Source of the DNA: Megaleporinus macrocephalus
Lineage: Eukaryota > Chordata > Actinopteri > Characiformes > Anostomidae
NCBI GenBank assembly: GCA_021613375.1
Contig: CM038718.1
Span: 40,777,557 to 40,841,556, forward strand
Direction of reading: 5' to 3'
Length of the DNA: 64,000 bases
The position numbers and the translations under genes are program-made. Below, in pieces: positions 46,606 through 62,860 of this stretch (positions are counted from its first letter, which is position 1; each line of letters begins with the position of its first letter). The notes under the pieces are model-generated. The model ran no database searches, was not told the DNA's origin, and saw only the letters and a program-made list of their open reading frames with translations.

Positions 46606-48524
46606 TGAAGTCTAAATAAAAGCTGAGAGAACCTCTGTTTGAGGTCTGGATGGTAAAAGCTTTAGTAATGGCACCGGTAGAGGCAGTCTCTGACTCAGTC
46701 GTTGTAAAAAATAAAAAAGTGGGAGTGAGCTGAAACAGTCCCATCATATCTCAATGCTGGTACATCTGGATGGCAAAGTGGTGCAGTTGAGGGTGTAGCA
46801 GATGTCACTGCACCCATATCGCTCTACCAGGCTCTAGATCATTCTGGCCAGCCTTGTTTACATTTGAACCATTGAATTGAATTGAATTTGAATTACATTG
46901 GTGGGGTTCCCCTTCAATGCTCTCTCTGAACCAGAGCAGGGTAAACACCCCAAATCCTTATTTTAGTGCAAACTCTGGCCACGTCATTGAAATACTGGCT
47001 TGAGTAGATGCCAAAAAAGCTGAAGTGGAACGTTCTAGATAGCAGACAGTTTCATTAATTCTGCTCCCTGAGCCGAGGACCCAGCCATAGACTTTACTTT
47101 GGAGCATTTCTGTTGGTCCGTTTATTTAATTAAGTAATAAAATACCCAGAAATCACCAAAACAATCCTGGATCTGAGAAGATATGACCATTAAAACAACA
47201 TAGCTTGACTATAATAGGAGTGGGAACCAATACAGCCAATTCAGATAACACCTGGATATCTAAGAGACACTTCAAGTACCAAACAGACACGGAACACCAT
47301 GTTTTCTACCAGGACCGAATGAAGAAACTTGAATAAATGCAGGAAATGAGGAGAGTGAGTTTCGGAAATGACTCATGACCCAAGCCAAAAAAACTAAACA
47401 TTGAAAGAAAAGACAGCTTTGTTGTCGTGTCTCTTTTCAGGCAGGAGGGAATCACATGAGAATCAAACTGCTTACGAGAAAATTGATGGTGAGAAAAGTG
47501 GATATATAATCATTCGACTCATTTTCTCCAGCCTATGCGTGCTGGGCAGATGGTGGCAGCTTCAGAGCTGATCCTTATGTAAGGAAGGCCTTCTCGCTTT
47601 GCCCCGTTACTCATTCACCACCGGAACGCCACCGTTATCTCTCTTACTGGGCCTTTATCTTTCAGATGTGTCTAATTTTAACCAACAGCACTTCACACGC
47701 ACACAAATGTCATCGAACCCCGTAAACGATCTTGACTTTTTATGACATTTTAATTTGGTGTATGTAGCATTAAAGGGGAACTCCATTGATTTAAAAAAAA
47801 AAATTAAATAAATAAAAAAAAAATAAAAAAAAGTTGACATAGAGACCACTGCCCTGTTTCCCATCACCACCACTGTAAACAACATCTGACCATATCACAA
47901 CAAACCTGTTTTCTATGATAGTTTTGACCTTAAAATCCATTCCTGGTGGAGAGATACATAATATGCAGGGTGCTGTGAGGCAAAATAGTCCCTCAAAGAA
48001 CGTACATACTGTAAACAACATCTGAACCAGTTCCCACCAAACCCACTCTCTGAAAATTTAATACATTTTGGTGGATTTCCCTTTAACAGGCTGAAAGGTG
48101 ACCTAACACGCCCTCAGGTCTGTTCTTCTTTAGACAACAGACACCAGTAAGGTGCAGGCCGTCTGTCCTGATGGCATATCTTCACCAAGACAAGGCTGGA
48201 ATTTGTGGGCGGAGACTAAAAATGTTTACGTTCGTGGTGAACTGTCATTGGCATGTCAGTGTGTCCTCTGGCACTGCATTATTTATAGTGCTCGGCCTTT
48301 CTGCCTGACTCGGGTCAGCCACCTGGACTGTCTGACTGCTCTCCTCTGGAGACGCCGCTCCTGATTGGCCGGTTTGTTTTTGCTCAGTGGGGTGGGCGGG
48401 GCTTAGAGATTTCATTTGCACTCGTTGACCCTTCAGTGAGCACCACAGAGTAAAGTACTGACACTGTTTTCTTCAGCCTCCAGTAAGTTTCCAGTCTTCT
48501 TCTAACAATAAATACAAACAATGT

Positions 48525-49510
48525 GTGGATAGTCCTTCAAGGGTTTTATATTTAGAACCACAAGTTCTTTATTGAACCATTTGAAGAACCCTTTAAGCAT
48601 GCCAAGGTCTTCTGAGTGTTCATAGTTCTATCTAGAACCATTTTCTGAACTAAGGTACATTTTGAAGAACCATCATTTTTAAATGTGTTTTAAAAAACAT
48701 TGTCCTTCAAGAGCTCTCAATTGGAACCTTGAGTTCTCTATAGAACCATTTGTATGTTTAAGTGGTTCTGCAGATTGATTGTCAAAGTTTCAAGATGCAG
48801 AGAACCCTTTAAACACCATGGACTTTTGAGTGTTCATGGTTTTATCTAGAACCATATTCTTTTGAAGAACCATGTTTTTAAATGTGTTTTAAAACAGATG
48901 GTCCTTTGAGGGTTCTCTATTAGAACCTTGTCAGGCTTGTATACCATATAAAAACCTCATTTGGTGCTATAAAGAACCACCTACAGCACATTTTCAGTCA
49001 ACCCGTAGAACCATTTCAAGATGCAAAGAACCCTTTACACATGCCAAGGTCTTTTGAGTATTCATGATTCTCAATAGAACCATTTTTCTTTACTAGGGTA
49101 CCACTTGAAGAACCATTTCAAGATGCAAAGAATCCTTTAAACATGGTCTTTTGGTGCTATAAAGAACCATCTTCAGCACATTTTCTGTCATTCTAAAAAA
49201 AAACCTCAAGGTACCTTTCTAAAATGATTCTATATAGAATCATGAACCCTCAGGTTCTATATAGAACTATTTTTAGTGAGGTGCCTATTTAAAAACATAA
49301 TTTTTAAATGGGTTTAAAAAAAAGGTGGTCCTTTTAAGGGTTCTCTATAGAACCATTTGTATGCCTAAATGGCTCTTTGCTAACAGTTCTTCAGAGTGAT
49401 GTGTCCTATATGGTTCTATTACGGCACCGAAACGGGTTCTTGTTACCTTGTCATGCTGGTAACCATAGAAGAACCCAAAGAACACCTGAAGATCTTGTCT
49501 ATAATATCTG

Positions 49511-49601
<91 letters not shown>

Positions 49602-50420
49602 AAGTGTAATATTTAAATTTTAATCATTGGGTTGGTTCTATGCCGTTATAACACGGTTCCTCTACGTCCACACTGGTCAACACAGACAGCAAGAAACCTT
49701 AAATGTCAACCAAAACAAAATGTAAATGCAGAAATCTCTCAGCGTCTAGGCGGTCGCCTCCATGTGACCTCTAGCAAATGAAACATGTGGGAAAATATTC
49801 GCCATTAAATATCACCACAGAAGTATGATCCCTTCTGTTCCTGGCCTTTAGAACACGGCTCACAAGTTCTATCACAAGTTTTCTCTGCCCACATGAACAA
49901 ACTGCCGCCGTCTGCTCACTGAAGTGCCTGCTGCTGATAACTGTCAGTCTGAAGAACCATTTCAAGATGCAAAGAACCCTTTAAACATGCCAAGGTCTTT
50001 TGAGTGTTCATGGTTCTATCTAGGACCATTCTCTTTACTAAGGTACCCAAGTTTAGCCGTGTGTATAGCAGCAAGCATTATGGTGGTTCTTGAAGGGTTC
50101 TTTAGCAACGAAAATCGTTCTAGATAGAGCCACAAACACTGAAAGAACCCTCTGTATGTTTAAAGAGTCTTTCCGTTCATAAATAGGTTCTTCAGATTGA
50201 TGGAGAAAAATGTGGTGTCTATGGTTTTATCTAGATCCACTGACTATAGCAGAACCAATTGATAACAGTTTGTGGAAGGATGCAAAGACCAGGGTTCTTT
50301 GATTGTTCATGGTTCTATATACAACCATTTTCTTTGTATGTAGAACCCTTGAAAAAGCATTTGCCTGCATTGTTCCTCTTAGCCAAGATGCTCATGTGAT
50401 GAATCTAGAACTTCTAACAG
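48525..50420. repeat. Diverged GGTTCTATATAGAACC-type repeat array
   Basis: Motifs GAACCATTTCAAGATGCAAA, GAACCCTTTAAACATGCCAA, GGTCTTTTGAGTGTTCATGG and TTCTATCTAGAACCATT recur many times over 1.9 kb, in roughly 100-300 bp cycles with heavy divergence. The core GGTTCTATATAGAACC is self-complementary. A (TA)n tract at 49517-49598 and about 300 bp of unrelated sequence interrupt it. Confidence 0.85.
49517..49598. repeat. (TA)n microsatellite
   Basis: About 40 uninterrupted TA dinucleotides. Confidence 0.97.
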
Positions 50421-51120
50421 GCCTAGAGTGATGCTATTTCTCCAAAATTTGGTCCTGTATGCACAACGGTTCCTCTGGTTTTTATTGGCCAAGACGATAC
50501 AATATGCTCCAGTGATGAATCTAGAACTTCCAGAAGCCCTAGAGTGATGTTATTTCTCAGCTAATTGGTCCCACTTGTTGGAACTCAACCCATAAATAGA
50601 TATACGGCCACTTCCAAACTATGATAGTGGTGGATCAGAGATGTCCTGAAGTTCTAACCATTGGGAGAGCCAACTTAGCTGTACCTTACCTACCTTGATG
50701 CACCAGAAGAAAGAGTCCTGATTGGATCACTTTCTTTGTGGAGCTTAAATACAACATGCATGAAGGCCCTGAGGGTTTCCAGCTGGTAGGAATGTTCTAT
50801 GCTAGATGTTGCTTTTCCAAAGTGGTACTTTTGACAGCGTTTCTTCAAGTGCCACATGGCCAAGGTACCCTCAGGCGCAGGATGAACATGTTGGAAAACG
50901 ATTGTTCTCACCAGCACAGCTGGAAATACTGTTTCTCTTTCTAATGGGTCCTCAGGTCCAACGATATTTCCAGAGAAGTAGTCGAGGTGTACTGCTAACT
51001 CGACGTCTAACTTGATCTATGCTAGATTATGTAGGTTCAGTTCTGGTTTAGGTGGTCACCTACCTTCAACACCATGTTTTGGATAGACTTTGGGATTCAC
51101 TCTTGTCTTCCCCCCTCCAG

Positions 51121-51384
51121 GCCTTTGCCGTACAAGAGAAGACCACAAATTTGCACTCGGAAAGCCCGCCGACTCTTCCAAGACTCCTTCATCAACAAGG
51201 GCTTGACAAGCGAAAGAGGCCAACACACCGTGCTGATCACTCTCACACTGCCACTGAAGACCAACAGAGTTCGTAACTGTAAATAGATTTGTGCAATTCG
51301 TTTTCTAAGGAAAACACCGAGGCAGCTCTCCCTCAGGACGCCAACAACTCCTGCCCCTTGACCTCCTACGGCAGCAACGCAACC
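51121..51384 (+). other. tp53inp2: tp53inp2 exon 2, 5' untranslated part
   Basis: Begins after the strong acceptor TCTTCCCCCCTCCAG (51120). I find no ATG between 51121 and 51384, and an in-frame TAA lies at 51280-51282, so the ATG at 51385 is the first in this exon. Its context GCAACCATGT has A at -3, a good vertebrate initiation context. Confidence 0.75.
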
Positions 51385-54637
<3,253 letters not shown>

Positions 54638-55273
54638 CCTGCCCAGAGGGGCACAGCTTCACACTGAGGGCATTAATAAATACACACCGTCCAGGAGAGG
54701 GGTGTCCAGTTCCAGCACTCGATATTTCCCCGCTCGTAAGCCGTACTGGAGTTGGGATCGGTGATTAGTTATAAGTGATGTGATTGATGACGAGATTAAA
54801 GTAGTGAAGTAGCTCCTTCAGGAGTATATCCGGCTCGTCTCCGGCCGTGTGGGGGGTGTTATTATTATTGAATGTGCCCTGAGATGCAGCATTAGCACTG
54901 AACCCCCTATACTTTACTACTACTTACTAATACTCTGTAGCAATCATATCTCACGAACGATACCACCCAGACCCCTGTGGGAAGCCTATCCCGCTCCAGT
55001 AGTGCTTAAGCTGCATGGAAACCACCAAACTGTACTGAAATAAGCCCCAACCCCCCTAAAGCTGGACACCCCTGCCCTAGACGCACACCTCTTGTCGTTT
55101 GTTATCACCCACTCTTCCCTTCACCTCGGCCCTCATGTGTTGTTTAGCGTTTTCATGTTTCTGGGAAGCGTCACAAGTAGAGTTAGCTTAGCCCACAACA
55201 TCAGCCCAGTCCCATCTACTCCGCATCTGTACGGCGTCACGCTTAAAGCGCTTAAATCCATCCATTAACATCT

Positions 55274-55305
55274 TTTCTCTCTCTCTCTCTCTCTCTCGCT
55301 CTCTA
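55274..55305. repeat. Short (CT)n run
   Basis: About 14 CT dinucleotides with one CG interruption. Confidence 0.85.
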
Positions 55306-56517
55306 TCATTTGGGTGGTCTCGACAGCTCCACGTTAAACAGTAGCAGCTTTAGCTCGTGACGTATCACCACTCACACGCGAAGCTGCTAACCTGGCACAT
55401 ACAGCCAAGAGGCTTTTTAAAAAATTCCTAGAAAGCATCAGGTCGTCCGTGTGTAGCATCCAAACCAATAAGACAGGGTCAGCACAGGGCTGGACACTGA
55501 AACGGGTCTGAGGTCATGTTCCCTTGCCTTTCGTTTGCGTTCATGTTCATGTTGCGTTCCATTTTTTTCTTCATTTTTCCGTTTTTGGGGGTCATTTTAG
55601 AAAAAAAAAGAAAAAAAAGGAAAGAGCAATACCGTGGAAACGTGTTGGGGCGCCGAAGAACAGTAATGGGCTCCAGGGTGGTCACTGTTGTTCCATATGA
55701 CCACACGAAATATATCAATTCAGCTCAGCTGCGTTGTCATTACACCAATACGAGGCTGAGCAGCGCGGCTCGACACTGTCAGGCCGCCTCTCGTGCGAGG
55801 GAATGCAGCGTGTTACGTTCTTCGGCGCACACTTTCACAACACACAGAGTGAAAACGTAAGTAGGGAAGGTGTGAGAGCGCGAGAATAAAACAGATTAAA
55901 GAGGCGTGATGGAGGAAACAGGGGTCGGTGGGGGAGGGGAATCAGAGAGGAGTTCATTCAGCAAGTATTGTAGCCCACTAAGCAGCCTGAGCAGGCCTAC
56001 TGGAACAGGCTTTAAGGGGAAGTCCACTCAAAGAATGAAATTTTATGATAGGTTTATTAGCACTGAGTTCAGTTTACTTTTATTGTGGGTGGAGTTGCTC
56101 TTAAAAAGAAAAAAGGAAATTAATCAGGAATGACTCTACGTGTAATACTCCAGTGTTTTCGCTCCAGCACTGCACAAGCTGCCCCAGCTGTGAGTGAGTT
56201 GCGGTTCAGCACTTGTTGCTGTACACTAGCTGGGGTGTTGATACGTACGGTGGTCGGTCAGGGTGTGTTTCTGATCGAGTCCCAGACTGCTGTGGGCTAC
56301 GGGGTGAGTTGGCATACAGGAGGTGCAGGACGGTATCGATGGCGACTCTTTATTTTGTTTTATCATGTTAAACACTGGCGGCTACAAAGGAACTGCTCAG
56401 GTGCACAAACAGTGATCTGTTTAGAGGCCCGTTCTTAGGCTGTGCTCTCCCGGAGTCCAGTTACTTTGACTAGTGTGATCACTCCAAGGGCTCAGTTCAC
56501 ATCTAGCGTGATCACTA

Positions 56518-56690
56518 ACCGGCCCGAGCTCGGAACAAGAACCCGTAACTGCTGCGTCTGTCTCATTAAACACACCCGGCAGCAGAGGGTCTCTCTGGTC
56601 TACTGTGTGAGAAGGTCCTGCAGCAGCGTTTAAGGTGGAACGAGAGAATTCCAACCAGAAGCTGGAGAACAGGAAGCTCAGCTCCAGCCT
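56518..56690 (+). repeat. Dispersed repeat, copy 2 (partner at 4655)
   Basis: GAGCTCGGAACAAGAACCCG, ACACCCGGCAGCAGAGGGTC, GTTTAAGGTGGAACGAGAG and AGAAGCTGGAGAACAGGAAG match 4655-4832. Confidence 0.85.
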
Positions 56691-57017
56691 GGTGTGAGAT
56701 CAGAGCTTATCAGAGCTTTGGAGAGTTCAGAAGTTGTGAGTGTGAAGAAGCAGAGCAGTGATACTCCGAGTGTTATCAGCCGAGTGAAGATCAGAGCTCC
56801 GTCAGTGAACAGGTTTATAGGAGCTCCACCGTCACTGCAGCAGCTCTGTGTACTGATATGATACAGCTCTCATACACACACCTGCTCTGCAGATCTTCCT
56901 TCTGATTCGCTCAGTGTGAATAAAGCTCCGCCCACATGGTAACTCCAAGTGTATCACGTTTGGCTTGTTCTGGTTCAATTCTCTGGACCAACAGGACACG
57001 ACTGAAGTGCCCTTGCG

Positions 57018-57104
57018 CAGCCAAAGCCCCAACTGGGCATTGTGGATAAGGCTGCTCACCACTCTGGACCAGTGTCTAGTGCCCCCTAGTGTTTGTGTTC
57101 ACTA
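57018..57104. repeat. Dispersed repeat fragment (partner at 62775)
   Basis: GGGCATTGTGGATAAGGCTG, CCACTCTGGACCAGTGT and AGTGCCCCCTAGTGT match 62775-62860 (GGGTGCTGTGAATAGGGCTG and so on). It resembles, from memory, a common fish repeat. Confidence 0.7.
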
Positions 57105-57140
57105 GTGTGTGCATATCAGCTTAAAGTAAATGGGGTTAAT

Positions 57141-57334
57141 ATAGCGTCGCTGTCCAAAGAAGACCAAGTGTTTCCAAAATGGTTACAGTCTTTACCTGCA
57201 ATGTAAGTCAATGGAACCAGAATTTTTTCCATGCTATTTTGGAGCATTTCTATTGGTCCATTCATCATGTCCTCTTCAAATGGTGTTGAAAAAGGAAGAA
57301 CGGCGATCCACGTTTTTCTTTGGACAGCAACGAT
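57141..57334 (+). mobile_element. MITE of the GCTGTCCAAAGA family, copy C (both ends present)
   Basis: 194 bp. It starts ATAGCGTCGCTGTCCAAAGA and ends TCTTTGGACAGCAACGAT, so the termini are inverted repeats of about 18-20 bp with two or three mismatches. The core contains AATGTAAGTCAATGGAACCA and GCATTTCTATTGGTCCATTC. No coding capacity. Flanking bases are AT-rich, and I could not fix a target duplication. Confidence 0.85.
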
Positions 57335-57739
57335 CCGAGAAACCCATTCATCTAACAAACTTCACCTCAGCTAATGAGGTAATAGAGGCCCTCCCGGTGG
57401 TGTCGAGGGGAGCTAGCATGGTTAACGAGAGCCTGTGAGAATAAGAGTTGGCGTGAATAGAAACTTTGTGATCACCGAGCAGTTTTTTTGGCTACCAGTG
57501 TAATTTGGATCTTAAGTTTTTCAATTTTGTTCCACAACAAGGCCTCAGACCTTCAGCGTTTCGGCTCTCGTCCTGTGTCGGAGCCCTTTTACAGCATGGG
57601 GCGTCATGGCGTACCACCCAAAGCTAACAGTAAAAAACAAAATCACTGTGATCAGACAAGAACACACGAAACGATCCATCATTCAGATTCATTTCAGAGC
57701 GAGAGCACAGCAGAACACCCTGGCAAACACCTCCACATC

Positions 57740-58361
57740 ACTCACGATCCGTCAACACTCACGATCCGTCAACACTCACGATCCGTCAACACTCACGATC
57801 CGTCAACACTCACGATCCATCAACACTCACGATCCATCAACACTCACGATCAACCAACACTCACGATCCGCCAACACTCACGATCCGCCAACACTCACGA
57901 TCCGCCAACACTCACGATCCGTCAACACTCACGATCAACCAACACTCACGATCCGTCAACACTCACGATCAACCAACACTCACGATCCGTCAACACTCAC
58001 GATCCGCCAACACTCACGATCCATCAACACTCACGATCCGTCAACACTCACGATCCATCAACACTCACGATCCATCAACACTCACGATCAACCAACACTC
58101 ACGATCCGCCAACACTCACGATCCATCAACACTCACGATCAACCAACACTCACGATCCGCCAACACTCACGATCAACCAACACTCACGATCCATCAACAC
58201 TCACGATCAACCAACACTCACGATCCATCAACACTCACGATCCGTCAACACTCACGATCCATCAACACTCACGATCCGTCAACACTCACGATCCGTCAAC
58301 ACTCACGATCCGTCAACACTCACGATCCGTCAACACTCACGATCCGTCAACACTCACGATC
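57740..58361. repeat. 17-bp minisatellite, about 36 copies
   Basis: The unit is CAACACTCACGATCCGT, with the last bases CCGT, CCAT, CCGC or CAAC. All three + frames are stop-free, giving + frames of 274 and 317 codons that repeat a 17-residue Ser/Thr/His-rich cycle. These are by-products. Confidence 0.96.
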
Positions 58362-59750
58362 CTCTCTCTCGCTACATCGCTCAGTGTTACCTTCCCGGCG
58401 TTACTCCCCCAACGTTGCCGTGCGCGCTAGCTTACGTGTAGTGTCAACGCCGATAGATTTATTATGGTGCTGAAGGTATATGAACATATACTGCTATTTG
58501 TACATCGTTGAGACTTGGATGTAGGTTTTTGCACTGTCTTACATTTTATGGTGAGTCGAGGTTTCGTGCCGCTAACGTGCATGAGCTTGGAAGAGAGTTC
58601 AAAAGAACGGCACGTTTTTAAATTATTATTATTATTATGATTATGATTTGCATTCATGTATATAATGCACAGTACAGTGTTTGAATGGCGTGAGCGTGTG
58701 TGTGTTTTTCGAGTGATTTTAGTGCTACACGATGTCACCACCGCAAAAACCCAGTTGGTCCAATGACGCGGTGCCCTCTACTGTGCGCTAGTATGAAGTG
58801 AACCCTTCTTTTATTTTCTTCTTCTCCTTCTTCTTCTTTTTTTTCTGTCACCGTTTGGCTAGAGAGTGAGCGTCTACCCGAGCGTCCACTTCCGTTTCTG
58901 TTTATTACGTTGTACGTGCACGAGAATAGGCTGTAACCAGCTTTCCTATTGACCGCTCTCCCTCAAAGATGTCATTGTAATGTTATACCTAAAGAAATTA
59001 ACAAAAAAACCTAATATATATATATATATACATAAAACATACATACATATATATCCCAATTTTACTTATATTTTTCGATTCTTTTCTTTAAAAAAAAGGA
59101 CTGTGTGTGCTTTACCTTCACTCTACATGGATGAATGTCGGGGTGGATCTCTTTTGGGACGTTTCCTATCAAAGGGAACTTGACGTCGTTCCCTAGAAAG
59201 ACACTTACTGTGTCTCTTACATGGTGCTTCTCACCTGTCGGCTCGCCCACGTGGCGGGTCCTGGGTGCGTTTTGATGAAATACAGTGTATTCAGTCCCAT
59301 GATGTTACTAAAACCCAGAGGAGCAGCTTGACCAAACATGCTAATGTGGCTAACAGTGAATGGAAGCTAGTAGCCAAGTAGCTAATGCTACCGGAATATC
59401 CTAAACTTAAGAACGTAATATTTAGTTTCAGCACATACTAGTCTAAAGCTGGTGCAGCTGGTCTCCTAGCATGGCCGTGCTGGTTGACCAGCATACCAGC
59501 ATCCAAAAGCACAACAAGAACTGGTTTTGCTGGTGACTAGGCCTCTTGGTCTGTGCAAAGCTAACATTAGCACGGTGGCTAATTCATGGCTGCCTGGTTT
59601 TGCTTAGCTAGCGTTTTGAACTTATAGCTCAAAGTTAGCAGACGTAGCTAAATGCTAAATGCTACAGTTTCTTACAGAATGAATGTGCTAACGTTCTCTA
59701 AAGCTTGTCTAAGCTAGTAGCACTTTTGTTTTGGTGCCCACGATGTTGTC

Positions 59751-60500
59751 GTAACGTTGAAATGTAATTCTCAGAATGTTAGCTGACATCGTACGTGGTC
59801 ACGACCTCCTAGAATCATTCATAGATTCCACATCTGCATGAAAGTCCTTTAAATGTTGCTAAGTTGCTAACAGTCATAATACTAGAAAACAATGTTATTT
59901 AATAGAGACGTAACAGTGGCAACCTTTTAACAACGTTGTAGCAACGTTCAAATGTAATTTTTTTAAGCACGTTATCTGACATTGTACTTGGTAACGACCT
60001 TGTAAAATCTATCTTATGGTCCATTATATCTGCATGGAAGTCCATGGAGTTTTGTTACATCACCAACCGTCGTAATAAAAGAAAACAACATTATTTAATA
60101 GAGAGATCATTGTGGCAACCTTTTAACAACGTTGTTGCAATGTTCAAATGTAATTTTTCAATACGTTATTTGACAACTACTTGATCTGGACCTCCTAGAA
60201 TCATTCATGTGTTCCACTATATCTGCATGGAAGTCCATTAAATGTTGCTACGTGGCTAACAGTCATAATACTAGAGAACATGTTATTTAATAGAGACGTA
60301 ACAGTGGCAACCTTTTAACAACATTGTAGCAACGTTCAAATATAATTTCTTAGCACATTATCTGACAGCGTACCTCCTAATATCTATTATGAGGTCCATA
60401 ATATCTGTTACGTTACCAACCGTCATAATAAAAGAAAACAACATTATTTAATAGAGAGATCATAATGGCAACCTTTTAACAACGTTGTAACAACGTTGTG
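59751..60500. repeat. About 185-bp tandem repeat, about 4 copies
   Basis: The landmark AACCTTTTAACAACGTTGTA occurs at about 59931, 60117, 60309 and 60470 (spacings 186, 192, 161). Between landmarks GTTCAAATGTAATTT, GCACGTTATCTGACA, ATATCTGCATGGAAGTCCAT, GTCATAATA and TTATTTAATAGAGA recur in order. Confidence 0.88.
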
Positions 60501-61529
60501 TGCTTGCTGGGTAAGTCGCTACGTAACACTAAAGAATGCTATCGTTTAATGGGAGTTTTGGTAACGTTCAAAGTAGCATTAGCTACGAAGGTACTCAGTC
60601 GTTGACGTAGCTTGGTTGGCGCCAACGGTGGCTGTTTCCATTCAGTGTTAGCATTAGCAACATTAGCTTTTTTGACCGAACTGCTCCTTTTGAGACGCCT
60701 TCACAATCGCTTGAGATCCATCGCTGTTCCTTTTCCCTGTTTTAGGTCTTGTTTTGCGGCCCACATGTCCACCGTCGTCGTTATGGTAGTTTATTTTTGG
60801 GGGGATTTTATCTATTATTTTTTTTGTTTGTGTGTATATGACTAATGAAACGTGTGGGTATAGAGAGGAGAGTTTGGGGTAAGTCTGAGTGTGTAGCTGG
60901 TGTGATGTGCGAACGTAGCGAGGGAGGGTAATTTAAGACGTATAACGACACGTACTGATAAACGAAAACTAAAAAAAACGATATATATGTGCTTGTATTT
61001 TTATCTCTCATTATTAGAACAGTCGTTCACTTGATTATACTTGTCGAAAATAAAAGGGGGCGGACTACCAGACGAGGAGGCGGCCCACCCGCCCCGGATC
61101 CTCCCGTCTGGTTCTTGCGCCCTGAACCTATGGCAGCTTCTGAAACGTAGGGGTTTACCTGTAAGGGGGAAATCCTCTTCAACGAGTACGCCCCCTTCCC
61201 AAAAAAAAGACAAAAAAAGTACAAATAGAGTATATTTAAAAAATTTGAATGGTGTATCTGATATCTATGGTGATTGTGCCTTTCACTATTCTGCATGGTT
61301 TTTGTGATTTGCTGACGTTTTCGATCCCCTCTGTGTGGGCAGTGGTCCAGAAGCAGTAGTAGAGACCTATGCAAAAATACCAGGATGGGGTTCCAGCATC
61401 CATTCAGAAATGCAGGTACCAGACAAAAAAAGAATAAAAGAAAAAAACTCTCAGGATGAAAAACTTGTCTCGTCTCTTTTTTTTTCTAATGAATGATAAG
61501 AAATGTGTGATTCTCTATATAACACTATA

Positions 61530-62690
61530 TAACATGAAAGTGGTTGGTATAGTGTAGTGGGTATATAGTGGTTGATATAGTGTAGTGGGTGTATAGTGGT
61601 TGGTATAGTGTAGTGGGTATATAGTGGTTGATATAGTGTAGTGGGTGTATAGTGGTTGGTATAGTGTAGTGGGTGTATAGTGGTTGGTATAGTGTAGTGG
61701 GTGTATAGTGGTTGGTATAGTGTAGTGGGTTTATAGTGGTTGGTATAGTGTAGTGGGTGTATAGTGGTTGGTATAGTGTAGTGGGTGTATAGTGGTTGGT
61801 ATAGTGTAGTGGGTGTATAGTGGTTGGTATAGTGTAGTGGGTGTATAGTGGTTGGTATAGTGTAGTGGGTGTATAGTGGTTGGTATAGTGTAGTGGGTGT
61901 ATAGTGGTTGGTATAGTGTAGTGAGTGTGTAGTAGTTGGTATAGTGTAGTGGGTATATAGTGGTTGGTATAGTGTAGTGGGTGTACAGTGGTTGGTATAG
62001 TGTAGTGGGTGTATAGTGGTTGGTATAGTGTAGTGGGTGTATAGTGGTTGGTATAGTGTAGTGGGTGTATAGTGGTTGGTATAGTGTAGTGGGTGTATAG
62101 TGGTTGGTATAGTGTAGTGGGTGTATAGTGGTTGGTATAGTGTAGTGGGTGTATAGTGGTTGGTATAGTGTAGTGGGTGTATAGTGGTTGGTATAGTGTA
62201 GTGAGTGTGTAGTAGTTGGTATAGTGTAGTGGGTATATAGTGGTTGGTATAGTGTAGTGGGTGTACAGTGGTTGGTATAGTGTAGTGAGTGTGTAGTAGT
62301 TGGTATAGTGTAGTGGGTATATAGTGGTTGGTATAGTGTAGTGGGTGTACAGTGGTTGGTACAGTGTAGTGAGTGTATAGTGGTTGGTATAGTGTAGTGG
62401 GTGTAAAGGTTTGTATAGTGTAGTGGATGTTATAGTGTAGTGGGTGTATAGTGGTTGGTATAGTGTAGTGGATGTTATAGTGTAGTGGGTGTATAGTGGT
62501 TTGTATAGTGTAGTGGATGTTATAGTGTAGTGGGTGTATAGTGGTTGGTATAGTGTAGTGGATGTTATAGTGTAGTGGGTGTATAGTGGTTTGTATAGTG
62601 TAGTGGATGTTATAGTGTAGTGGGTGTATAGTGGTTTGTATAGTGTAGTGGATGTTATAGTGTATGCGGTGTATAGTGTTCGGTATGGTG
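61530..62690. repeat. 28-bp minisatellite, about 41 copies
   Basis: The unit is GTGGTTGGTATAGTGTAGTG followed by GGTGTATA. In the 3' part (from about 62400) the pattern changes to a compound unit with GTGGATGTTATAGTGTAGTG. Blocks with GTGAGTGTGTAGTAGTTGG recur at 61921, 62201 and 62285, showing multi-unit duplications. The 396-codon - frame is a by-product. Confidence 0.95.
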
Positions 62691-62774
62691 TAGTAACCAC
62701 CTTACACTTTACCAATAAGAGCTTTGTGAAGCCGACAGACCATGACTGAAGTTACCTTGAACAAAACCTCAAAC

Positions 62775-62860
62775 CCTCAACTGCTCCCTGGGTGCTGTGA
62801 ATAGGGCTGCCCACCACTCCAGGCAAGTGTATTTACTGCCCCCTAGTGTATGTTTGTGGT
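62775..62860. repeat. Dispersed repeat fragment (partner at 57018)
   Basis: GGGTGCTGTGAATAGGGCTG, CCACTCCAGGCAAGTG and CTGCCCCCTAGTGTATG match 57018-57104. Confidence 0.7.

Larger units (their letters stand above)
45324..51120 (+). other. tp53inp2: tp53inp2 intron 1 (inferred)
   Basis: About 5.8 kb from GTAAGAC to the acceptor TTCCCCCCTCCAG ending at 51120. It holds an inverted repeat (45509-45600), a second CpG-rich segment (45940-46250), a dispersed repeat (46425-46605), a GGTTCTATATAGAACC-type array (48525-50420) and a (TA)n tract. The rest, including 46610-48520 and 50420-51120, shows no exon or array that I recognise. Confidence 0.5.
54638..61440 (+). other. tp53inp2: Possible 3' untranslated and downstream region of tp53inp2
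   Basis: No recognisable exon of another gene is seen. AATAAA hexamers occur at 54675, 61050 and 61433 among others, so the true poly(A) site cannot be chosen from sequence alone. Mammalian TP53INP2 has a long 3' UTR as I recall. Repeats within this span are listed separately. The segments 54640-56510, 58365-59740 and 60505-61440 look single-copy. Confidence 0.3.

Noticed and set aside
49377..49623. 75-79 codon + frames ending in Tyr/Ile repeats
   Set aside because: Translation of a (TA)n microsatellite with unrelated flanking bases. The same holds for 63651-63839.
57740..58361. Regularly spaced short direct repeats, considered as a CRISPR-like array
   Set aside because: There are no unique spacers between repeats; the whole unit is repeated. 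The host is a vertebrate, and the same applies to the 16-, 20- and 28-bp arrays.
57488..58441. 317- and 274-codon + frames rich in Ser/Thr/His
   Set aside because: A 17-bp stop-free unit open in all three + frames. No domain outside the array.
61525..62715. 396-codon Thr/Tyr-rich - frame
   Set aside because: By-product of the 28-bp array.
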